From positions 1-64,000 of the forward strand of contig CAZLEF010000010.1 of the NCBI GenBank assembly GCA_964558465.1: a stretch of 64,000 nt of DNA. The letters run 5' to 3'. The notes beneath the pieces were generated by a model that saw only the letters and a list, made by a program, of their open reading frames with translations, had not been told where the DNA came from and searched no databases. The position numbers and the translations under genes are program-made. Below, piece after piece: positions 58,115 to 64,000 of the stretch (position 1 is its first letter; each line of letters opens with the position of its first letter). This DNA is from JACJYC01 sp964558465 (GTDB taxonomy: Bacteria > Bacteroidota > Bacteroidia > Chitinophagales > Saprospiraceae).

Positions 58115-58750
58115 TAACCGATCAAAAAGCGCATCCAGTTCATCAAACGACTTAAAACCTGTTTTTTCTTCCGTTCCTCCCCGGATGCTCAATCCTTTTA
58201 TCGGGATTTGATCGAGTATTTCCAAAACGTCAGACGGGGTAAGGGGGATATCCAGCAGAACCGGAAACTGGTCGCATATCCCGGATAAAGCGGCTTTGCT
58301 AATAGGGCGGCCTTCCAAAACGGCCGGCCAGTTGAAACGGTTTTTATCAAAGTTCAGGAGAAAATAGTGGACAAAAGCCCCGTTTTGATCCATCAAAACC
58401 CGGAGATCCTGAGCCGAAAAATCGGAACTGATCACAATTTCCTGGATCACAGGGCATTCGGCGCTGAGCGCCATCAGATTTTTGACCGGTGCAAACATCG
58501 GCGCCTGGATGGCGTCCAAAGGCAACGTTTCCATAAGGGCAAGGATATCCTCAGGGGGTTCCAGACCGAATTCACCGACGATTTTGACCCCGTCCACCCA
58601 TTCCCGTATGCCTTTGACGGTTGGCGGGGGGCAATACCCCTCTTCCCCCGGGCTGAGGGTGAACCCCAGCCATTCTACCTCAAAGGCCGCAAAATACCGG
58701 GCGTCGGTGAGGTTGGAAACCGAACTTGCTTTAACTTTGGTCTTTAACAT
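58106..58750 (-). CDS. TrpF-like TIM-barrel protein lacking the catalytic cysteine
   Basis: A 214-residue homologue of phosphoribosylanthranilate isomerase (tryptophan pathway). The start VKASSVSNLTDARYFAAFEVEWLGF aligns with the TrpF start (VKxCGxTxxxDA), but the catalytic cysteine is replaced by Ser9. The later phosphate-binding and terminal stretch SIRGGTEEKTGFKSFDELD is recognisable. So the isomerase reaction is doubtful and another activity or a decayed function is likely. No other trp genes are nearby. A minus-strand promoter TACTTTTG is at 58772. Its last codons sit in a dispersed repeat. Confidence 0.78.
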   Translation of the reverse strand: MLKTKVKASSVSNLTDARYFAAFEVEWLGFTLSPGEEGYCPPPTVKGIREWVDGVKIVGEFGLEPPEDILALMETLPLDAIQAPMFAPVKNLMALSAECPVIQEIVISSDFSAQDLRVLMDQNGAFVHYFLLNFDKNRFNWPAVLEGRPISKAALSGICDQFPVLLDIPLTPSDVLEILDQIPIKGLSIRGGTEEKTGFKSFDELDALFDRLGA

Positions 58751-58771
58751 CGATCTTTACATTCCAGGGCA

Positions 58772-58779
58772 CAAAAGTA
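58772..58779 (-). promoter_or_regulatory. -7 element of the TrpF-like gene
   Basis: TACTTTTG on the minus strand lies 21 bp before the ATG at 58750. It is within the short divergent space shared with the alkyltransferase-like gene. Confidence 0.5.
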
Positions 58780-58789
58780 AGTTTAAAAT

Positions 58790-59176
58790 ATGCCATTCAG
58801 AAAGTCAAAAAATGAAAAGACGGATCAACCAACCTATTTCGACTGGGTGTTTGCGGTGGTGAAACAAATTCCAAGGGGCAGGGTCACCTCCTACGGCGCA
58901 ATCGCCGACTACCTTGCCCTTGGAGCGGCGCGTATGGTTGGTTGGGCGCTCAACCAATGCCGTACCGGCGACGGCGTGCCGGCTCACCGGGTGCTGAACC
59001 GCAAAGGCGAACTCAGCGGCAGAAATCATTTTATGACACCCACGCTGATGCAGGAACTCCTGGAGCAGGAAGGGGTTGAAGTGGAAGATAACCGGGTGAC
59101 CGACTTTGACCGGCTGTTCTGGAGCCCTGCAGCCCATCTGGGAGACAATTTTTCCATCGAAAACAAATCCCGTTAA
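58790..59176 (+). CDS. Alkyltransferase-like protein (ATL, MGMT family)
   Basis: A 128-residue member of the O6-methylguanine-DNA methyltransferase fold group. The core segment IPRGRVTSYGAIADYLALGAAR is the DNA-binding helix-turn-helix (quoted in part). The active-site motif PCHRV of true methyltransferases is PAHRV here, with Ala65 in place of the acceptor cysteine. So it cannot repair DNA by alkyl transfer. Such proteins bind O6-alkylguanine and hand the lesion to nucleotide excision repair. It is divergent from the TrpF-like gene. Confidence 0.93.
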   Translation: MPFRKSKNEKTDQPTYFDWVFAVVKQIPRGRVTSYGAIADYLALGAARMVGWALNQCRTGDGVPAHRVLNRKGELSGRNHFMTPTLMQELLEQEGVEVEDNRVTDFDRLFWSPAAHLGDNFSIENKSR

Positions 59177-59183
59177 ATTTTTT

Positions 59184-59191
59184 TATTTTTG
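59184..59191 (+). promoter_or_regulatory. -7 element of the sigma-factor operon
   Basis: TATTTTTG fits TAnnTTTG and lies 89 bp before the sigma-factor ATG. This leaves a fairly long leader. Confidence 0.4.
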
Positions 59192-59280
59192 ATGCAACCT
59201 TGATTTACCGCCATTGTCCTTCTGAAGTGAAGGATAAACGCTGATAAGAATCGATTTTTCACCTACAAAATTGCGAGCCA

Positions 59281-59871
59281 ATGGCCATCGCCGGCTCTTT
59301 GAAACCCGACATTGTAAAATTGGACTACGCCAACACCCATCGGGACATCGTCGAGTTGTGCAAAAAGGGAAACCGCAAAGCGCAGTTCGAAATGTACAAG
59401 CTTTACGCCAAAGCCATGTACAACGTTTGCCTTCGTATGGTGGGTAATGACCAGGATGCAGAAGACCTGCTCCAAAGTTCATTTGTTGACGTATACGCCC
59501 ATTTGGACACGTTCCGCTACCAGTCGACCATAGGGGCCTGGATCAAACGGATCGTGGTTAACAATTGCATTAATTTTTTGAAACGCCGCCGCCTGGAAGT
59601 GGAAGAGTTTGTCCCCTTTCAGCACGACCGGGAGGACGAAGAAACCGATCCTCCTGCAGGTTTAACGGTCGAAGCAGTCAAACAAGCTTTGTTTTTCCTG
59701 CCGGACGGTTACCGGGTGGTGTTTTCCCTGTATGCACTGGAAGGCTATGATCATCAGGAGATTGCAGAAGTTTTGGGTATAACGGAAGCCACCTCCAAAT
59801 CGCAGTACAGCCGCGCCAGACGCAAATTGAAAGAGATTTTGATTGAAAAACGCTTGATAAATTATTTTTAA
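59281..59871 (+). CDS. RNA polymerase ECF sigma factor
   Basis: A 196-residue ECF sigma-70 factor. Region 2 includes MYNVCLRMVGNDQDAEDLLQSSFVDVY (quoted in part) and TIGAWIKRIVVNNCINFLKR. Region 4 has LPDGYRVVFSLYALEGYDHQEIAEVLGITEATSKSQYSRARRKLKE in usual order. It redirects RNA polymerase to stress or envelope promoters. The next gene starts 2 bp after its stop and probably encodes its membrane-bound partner, so the pair is a sigma/anti-sigma-like unit with a third gene overlapping. Confidence 0.94.
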   Translation: MAIAGSLKPDIVKLDYANTHRDIVELCKKGNRKAQFEMYKLYAKAMYNVCLRMVGNDQDAEDLLQSSFVDVYAHLDTFRYQSTIGAWIKRIVVNNCINFLKRRRLEVEEFVPFQHDREDEETDPPAGLTVEAVKQALFFLPDGYRVVFSLYALEGYDHQEIAEVLGITEATSKSQYSRARRKLKEILIEKRLINYF

Positions 59872-59873
59872 CC

Positions 59874-60416
59874 ATGCAGCAAGATCGTTTGGAACAATTT
59901 ATTTGGTCTAACCGGGAAGCTTTTGACGATGCCTCGCCGGGCTTGCGGGTATGGGCGCAATTGGAACGGCAGTTGAATGCCCGGGAAAAAAAGCGGTTTA
60001 CGCCGTACTTTTTCCTGAGATCCGCCGCCGCTGTCCTGTTGTTACTCGCCGCAGGCGCCACCATCGGGTTTTACCTCAATAATCCCAAAACCAGCGGGCA
60101 GCTGGCCGCCGCTTCAGGCGCCGACCTGAATGATCTGGAACAGTACTACAACCGGCAAGTGAATGAAAAATTTGCCCAGTTGGCCAAGTATTCCTATGAC
60201 CCGACCATCAAAGCAGACCTGGATCAAATCGACCAGGCCATGCTGGAACTCAAACAGGAGTTGTCTCTGGCGCCCAAAGGCAAAGAGAAGGAAATTATTC
60301 AACGGTTGATCAAAAGCTACCAGTTGAAAGTCCAGATCCTGGAAAAAATGCTGGAATTCGTTCAACCGGGTCCACCGTCTGAAGAAAATAAAACGACCAA
60401 TGAGGCCAGTATTTAA
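59874..60416 (+). CDS. Single-pass membrane protein, candidate anti-sigma partner
   Basis: A 180-residue protein. A short cytoplasmic part (1-45) with WSNREAFDDASPGLRVWAQLERQL is followed by one transmembrane helix (about 48-70), then an outer helical domain (95-160) predicted to form a coiled coil. Topology and position directly after an ECF sigma gene fit an anti-sigma factor, but no known anti-sigma motif (such as HxxxCxxC) is seen, so this is inference. It overlaps the next gene by 17 bp. Confidence 0.7.
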   Translation: MQQDRLEQFIWSNREAFDDASPGLRVWAQLERQLNAREKKRFTPYFFLRSAAAVLLLLAAGATIGFYLNNPKTSGQLAAASGADLNDLEQYYNRQVNEKFAQLAKYSYDPTIKADLDQIDQAMLELKQELSLAPKGKEKEIIQRLIKSYQLKVQILEKMLEFVQPGPPSEENKTTNEASI

Positions 60417-61509
60417 GATCGGCCTGTCCCTGGCCCTTTTGGCGCTTTGTTTTTCAATGACGCCTCCGGCCTGGCAGGAATATACCCAAACCATCAAACG
60501 GGAATTTGAGATCACACCCGAAGGAACCACCAGTATCATCAACAAATACGGCAAAGTGGAGGTCAAAACCTGGAACAACAACCGGGTAAGAATAGAAGTG
60601 AAGATCCTGGTGAATACAACGAATGAGGAAATTGCCCGCTCGGTCTTCGAGCGCATCGGCGTAGCTTTTACCGATTCACCCACGCGGGTGGAAGCGGTGA
60701 CCAATATCGAACCCGAGAAAAAATCCTGGTGGAGCTGGGGTTCAAACAAGGCAGACTACAGCATCAATTACGAAGTGTTCATCCCACCCGCCAACCGGCT
60801 GGAAATGGATGTAAAATATTGTGACGTTTCTGTAGCCGAGCTGCGCGGCGACGCTTCCCTCATTGTCAAATACGGGAGTTTCGAAGCGACCGGCCTGGGG
60901 GGTAACGCGGTCGTCGACCTGACCTACGGCAAAGGAAAATTATCGAATGCCAGGGACATCAGCGCTACGGTCAGCTACAGCAACCTCCAGATCGGCGATT
61001 GCCGGGATATTGCCCTCAGTTCCAAGTATTCCGTTGTCGAATTGGAAAATGCCGGCGAGGTCCGGTGCGAATCCAAATCCGACACCTACCGGATCGGAAG
61101 TGCAAAAGTCATTCGCAACCTCGGAAAATACGACAACTTCAACGTCAAATCGGTCGGCGAGTTGTACATCAATTCCAAAAATGCCGACTGCCGGCTGGAA
61201 AAGGTCGGCAAAGTGCTCGACGCCAATATCTCCTACGGGAATATTTTTGTCGGTGAATTATCAAAAAGTTTCTCTTCCGTCAATCTCCTCGGAGACTATA
61301 CGGATATTTCGCTCGGATTGCCCAGGGGGACACCCTATAAACTGGATGCCAGCGCCAATTACGCAGGGATCGGTTATCCCAAAATGATGACTGTAACCTA
61401 CGAAAAGGAAGAAACGACTTCTCACGAAGTAAAAGGATTTGCCGGAACGGACGGCAAACCGATCAAAGCCCGGCTCCGGTACGGTGCGCTGAAAATCCGG
61501 GAGGAATGA
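60400..61509 (+). CDS. Exported beta-helix-like protein, DUF4097 type
   Basis: A 369-residue exported protein with an N-terminal hydrophobic signal (residues 1-23). The mature part is a run of beta segments such as TTSIINKYGKVEVKTWNNNRV, LEMDVKYCDVSVAELRGDA, SLIVKYGSFEATGL and ATVSYSNLQIGDC, repeating with similar spacing, as in DUF4097 right-handed helix proteins (all quoted in part). It probably lies in the periplasm. It overlaps the membrane protein gene upstream, so it belongs to the sigma-factor operon. Its role is unknown; feedback on envelope stress is a guess. Confidence 0.75.
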   Translation: MRPVFKIGLSLALLALCFSMTPPAWQEYTQTIKREFEITPEGTTSIINKYGKVEVKTWNNNRVRIEVKILVNTTNEEIARSVFERIGVAFTDSPTRVEAVTNIEPEKKSWWSWGSNKADYSINYEVFIPPANRLEMDVKYCDVSVAELRGDASLIVKYGSFEATGLGGNAVVDLTYGKGKLSNARDISATVSYSNLQIGDCRDIALSSKYSVVELENAGEVRCESKSDTYRIGSAKVIRNLGKYDNFNVKSVGELYINSKNADCRLEKVGKVLDANISYGNIFVGELSKSFSSVNLLGDYTDISLGLPRGTPYKLDASANYAGIGYPKMMTVTYEKEETTSHEVKGFAGTDGKPIKARLRYGALKIREE

Positions 61510-61569
61510 TTTATGGTTACATGGTTTCATGGTTTCAATGCAACCATGTGGCATAGCCATACTCCAAAG

Positions 61570-61592
61570 GTCCATAGGAGTCCTTCGGACCT
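61570..61592. repeat. 23-bp dispersed repeat, second copy
   Basis: GTCCATAGGAGTCCTTCGGACCT is the reverse complement of 9660-9682 with one change (quoted here only in part as GTCCATAGGAGTCC). It lies in the leader before the RNA-processing gene, without a known function. Confidence 0.75.
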
Positions 61593-61660
61593 TCGGGAAA
61601 GCGCAACCATGCCCTCCTTTGCCTTAAGGCTATGAGGAATAAAAAGCATAAAAAAGAGAC

Positions 61661-61701
61661 AGGATGCCCCTCCGCAGAATGAGGCGGAAGTACTGCATCC
61701 T
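61661..61701 (+). ncRNA. Nested hairpin, candidate structured RNA
   Basis: An outer 7-bp stem AGGATGC/GCATCCT encloses an inner 5-bp stem TCCGC/GCGGA. It lies 44 bp before a strong intrinsic terminator that itself ends just upstream of a start codon. Position and fold fit a small RNA or a regulatory leader of the metallo-beta-lactamase gene. I do not recognise a known RNA family. Confidence 0.4.
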
Positions 61702-61744
61702 TCGTGTTGAGTATACTAGTCCAATTTATCACTTACGGCTGTTT

Positions 61745-61786
61745 AGCCACTTTGGTAACTTTTTTTCGCCAAAGTGGCTTTTTTTT
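61745..61786 (+). terminator. Intrinsic terminator 20 bp upstream of a start codon
   Basis: A perfect 11-bp stem AGCCACTTTGG/CCAAAGTGGCT with a T-rich loop is followed by eight T (61779-61786). The next ATG is at 61807. It may end the sigma operon or a small RNA, or act as an attenuator. Confidence 0.85.
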
Positions 61787-61806
61787 ATACCTTCCGGCCT
61801 AAAAAC

Positions 61807-63210
61807 ATGAAGATCCAATTTTGCGGAGCTGCGCAGGAGGTGACAGGGAGCGCCCACCTGGTAACCCTTGACAACGGATTCAGGTTGTTACTCGACTGCG
61901 GGATGTACCAGGGGTATTCCGAGGATATGAAGGATTTCAATTCCACCTGGCTGTTCGAACCTGCTGATATCGATTGTCTGATCCTTTCCCATTCCCATAT
62001 TGATCATATCGGCCGGGCGCCCCGGCTGGTCCGCGACGGGTACAAGGGGTCAATCTATTCCACCCACGCTACCAGGAGTTTATGCGCCCTGATGCTCCTG
62101 GACGCCGCCCTCATACAAGAACGGGATTCCGAATACTACAACAAACATATTTTACCCAAAAAGCGCAACGAAGAGGCCAGGGTGCCGTTGTATACCTCCG
62201 AGGATGTCAAGGCGACGATGGACCGGTTTGTCAGTTATGGTTACGAGCGCTGGTTCCATATCCATCCGGACGTGGAAGTCCTGTTCCGGGATGCGGGCCA
62301 TATTCTCGGCAGTGCCAGCGTCACTTTGCGGATAAAGGAAAACGGGAAAACCGTTACGTTGGGTTTCACAGGCGATATCGGAAGGCCCAACCGGCCCATT
62401 TTAAGAGATCCGCATCCAATGCCGGAAGCAGATTTCCTGATTTGCGAATCAACATACGGCGACCGGGATCACGAACAGCCGCCTGCGGAGGTTGAACACT
62501 TTATGCGGATCATCCGGCACACCTGCGTTGAAAAAAGGGGCAAACTCATCATACCGGCCTTCAGTGTCGGCAGGACCCAGGAAATTGTCTACCTGCTCGA
62601 TCAGTTGGAAAATGCCGGCAAACTGCCCAAAATCCCGGTATACGTCGACAGCCCGCTGGCGGTGAATGCCACGGTGGTGTTTGGCGCCCACCCGGAATGT
62701 TATGACAAAGAACTGAACGCATACCTTCTGACCGACCCCAATCCGTTCGGGTTCAACAACCTAACCTATATCAAAGAAACGGAGGATTCCAAAAAGCTCA
62801 ATACCATGCAAGACCCCTGCATCATCATCAGCGCTTCCGGCATGATGAACGCGGGCAGGGTCAAACACCACCTTTTTAACAGCATTGATCAGGAGCGGAA
62901 TACCATTCTGATTGTCGGGTATTGTTCGCCGGATACGCCGGGCGGAAAATTGCGCGAGGGGGTCAGCGTGCTCAAATTATTCGGCGAATTTAAACCGGTG
63001 AAAGCGGAAATTGAGATCATGGACTCCTTTTCCGCACATGCGGACCGGATGGAACTGGTGGCCTTCCTTAAAAACCAGCGCGATTCCGTTCAAAAGATTT
63101 TTCTGGTGCACGGCACGCTCGACAGGCAGGAAAAATTCAGGGACTTGCTTGCCCAAAACGGATTCAAATCGGTGGAGATTCCGGCGCTTGGGCAGAGCGT
63201 CAGGTTGTAA
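61807..63210 (+). CDS. Metallo-beta-lactamase/beta-CASP RNA-processing protein
   Basis: A 467-residue beta-CASP nuclease of the CPSF/Ysh1-like (RNA-specificity) group. The zinc site is His62-x-His64-x-Asp66-His67 in LSHSHIDHIGR, with later ligands in DAGHILGSASV and GDIGRPNRPIL. Beta-CASP segments IPAFSVGRTQEIVYLL and ISASGMMNAGRVKHH follow, and SFSAHADR closes it. Known members cut or degrade RNA in the cytoplasm. ATG 61807 is preferred: the longer frame from 61774 would start in the terminator T-run. It is transcribed behind the terminator at 61745. Confidence 0.92.
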   Translation: MKIQFCGAAQEVTGSAHLVTLDNGFRLLLDCGMYQGYSEDMKDFNSTWLFEPADIDCLILSHSHIDHIGRAPRLVRDGYKGSIYSTHATRSLCALMLLDAALIQERDSEYYNKHILPKKRNEEARVPLYTSEDVKATMDRFVSYGYERWFHIHPDVEVLFRDAGHILGSASVTLRIKENGKTVTLGFTGDIGRPNRPILRDPHPMPEADFLICESTYGDRDHEQPPAEVEHFMRIIRHTCVEKRGKLIIPAFSVGRTQEIVYLLDQLENAGKLPKIPVYVDSPLAVNATVVFGAHPECYDKELNAYLLTDPNPFGFNNLTYIKETEDSKKLNTMQDPCIIISASGMMNAGRVKHHLFNSIDQERNTILIVGYCSPDTPGGKLREGVSVLKLFGEFKPVKAEIEIMDSFSAHADRMELVAFLKNQRDSVQKIFLVHGTLDRQEKFRDLLAQNGFKSVEIPALGQSVRL

Positions 63211-63211
63211 T

Positions 63212-63292
63212 GTTGATTTGTTTATTTGTTGATTTGTTGATTTGAGGACCTTCGTCGAATCAACAAATCAACAAATAAACGCATCAACAAAA
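63212..63292. repeat. Octamer repeat hairpin between convergent genes
   Basis: TTGATTTG-type units (63212-63245) and CAAATCAA-type units (63256-63292) are complementary arms around a GAGGACCTTCG loop. Stops of both flanking genes lie within 2 bp of the array. Confidence 0.9.
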
Positions 63293-63294
63293 AA

Positions 63295-64000
63295 CTACAC
63301 CTTCGGATTCTGGATCTTATTCAGCAACAGGGCTGCCCGGCGCATAAAGTCTTCATGATGGTCGGTGTATTCGTTGTACACCATCATCAGGCGGGCGGCG
63401 TCGAACGCAGCTGATTTCGGTACGATCTGACGGGAAGCGATCGGGTGCAGCCAGTACTCCTGGTTTGCGGCGCGCAGGTAGTTCCGGTCGTAATCGAAAT
63501 CAATGACAACAGACAGCTTGTTCAGGGAGAAGAGGTAATCCGTCTCCTTGTTCAGGTCTTTCTGGAGGTCAACGATGCTGAATCTTTCAAAGTTTACCCC
63601 TGTTCTTTCGCAGAGGAAAATGTCCCGCCGGCCGTCGAAGACAATAATGTCCCGGAAGCGGTATTTCTTGAGGTTTTTCAGCAAGAAATTTTTGATGGGC
63701 ATTTTGGTGGGTCGAAGCTGTTTGAAGGCGTACTTCAGGTTGTCTTCACTCAACCTGTATTCCTCATCAAACTGGCGGCGCCTGCGCGTTTTCATATTGA
63801 TCACTTCCTTGCCGCGGCCAATGGTATGGCCCAACTCGTTGACCTTTGCAAAAACGTCGACCACTTCAACATTGGCGCTGTTGGTCCAACTTTCTAAAAA
63901 AATCTTGTTTGAGCCTTTTTCGAAAACAAGAAGCGCGATTTCACTTATCGCATAAAAGTTGGGGTATCCACCGTAAATGTTGCCATACTTTAATTCTAAA
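63295..64000 (-). CDS. Partial gene, unknown protein (runs off the window)
   Basis: The minus-strand frame is open from 63295 to the end of the window, about 234 residues, without a start inside. It begins in view with LELKYGNIYGGYPNFYAISEIALLVFE and ends HHEDFMRRAALLLNKIQNPKV (each quoted in part). There is a basic patch KTRRRRQ, an IVVF-x-GRRDIF strand, DFDYDRNYL and a C-terminal AFDAARLMMVYNEY helix. The spacing recalls a DEDD exonuclease or other RNase-H-like fold, but I cannot confirm this. GTG 63864 is not needed as a start. Function unassigned. Confidence 0.7.
   Translation of the reverse strand, partial: LELKYGNIYGGYPNFYAISEIALLVFEKGSNKIFLESWTNSANVEVVDVFAKVNELGHTIGRGKEVINMKTRRRRQFDEEYRLSEDNLKYAFKQLRPTKMPIKNFLLKNLKKYRFRDIIVFDGRRDIFLCERTGVNFERFSIVDLQKDLNKETDYLFSLNKLSVVIDFDYDRNYLRAANQEYWLHPIASRQIVPKSAAFDAARLMMVYNEYTDHHEDFMRRAALLLNKIQNPKV

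Noticed and set aside
1..64000. tRNA genes, rRNA genes, CRISPR arrays, intact insertion sequences or prophage
   Set aside because: No T-loop-like GTTCGA cloverleaf context, no direct repeats with unique spacers, no integrase or intact transposase were found. The tandem arrays have no spacers and are not CRISPR.

Overview
The window reads as one scaffold of a Bacteroidota genome, most plausibly a gliding, filament-forming lineage such as the Saprospiria; this placement is inferred. The evidence is two proteins with type IX secretion (type A) C-terminal sorting domains, one giant protein with SprB-like repeats and a gliding-motility (type B) C-terminal domain, LytS/LytTR signalling, an ECF sigma factor, and many promoters with the Bacteroidota -7 element TAnnTTTG. 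A run of exactly 100 N at 29800-29899 is a scaffold gap. No rRNA, tRNA, CRISPR array, phage or intact insertion sequence was seen.

Layout. 1-3.3 kb: purQ, a Fic protein fused to an AbiEi-like winged-helix region, prmC. 3.3-5.7 kb: gamma carbonic anhydrase, a CPBP membrane protease and an unknown conserved protein. 6.0-9.1 kb: a 1038-residue TIR-STAND-FGE protein whose C-terminus has the signature of a variable region of a diversity-generating retroelement (DGR). 9.7-11.6 kb: a hydrolase, an aldo/keto reductase fragment and an MNT-HEPN pair. 11.7-24 kb: mostly housekeeping (priA, deoxynucleoside kinase, NUDIX, cystathionine beta-synthase-like, folK, lipB, thioesterase, S9 peptidase, MATE) with a decayed Rpn nuclease. 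24-36 kb: secreted FG-GAP protein, histidine kinase and LytTR regulator, rmuC, the gap, the gliding-type protein, a protein with a duplicated four-cysteine cluster, radC, rnpA. 36-50 kb: ubiX, thioredoxin-like protein, outer-membrane protein, OsmC, S15 hydrolase, cytochrome c, AraC regulator, divergent Nramp protein, SMP-30, a fadJ-type fusion, pth, deoC. 50-64 kb: M20 peptidase, secreted metalloprotease, acyl-CoA dehydrogenase, an orphan Pycsar-type membrane effector with a dead HD domain, YwqG, a TrpF-like protein lacking its cysteine, an alkyltransferase-like protein, a sigma-factor operon, an RNA-processing metallo-beta-lactamase protein and a partial gene.

Two things stand out. First, the TIR-STAND-FGE gene looks like a sensor-effector of a conflict (defence) system whose C-terminal sensing domain is diversified by a reverse transcriptase encoded elsewhere; neither a template repeat nor a reverse transcriptase was seen here. 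Second, 11 of 13 convergent gene junctions carry a hairpin or short repeat array. Units are mostly 7-10 bp, the unit word differs from junction to junction, and in most cases the two arms are mutually complementary. They look like bidirectional terminators made of simple repeats. Other conflict-type genes (Fic-AbiEi, MNT-HEPN, Pycsar effector) are scattered singly among housekeeping genes rather than gathered in an island.
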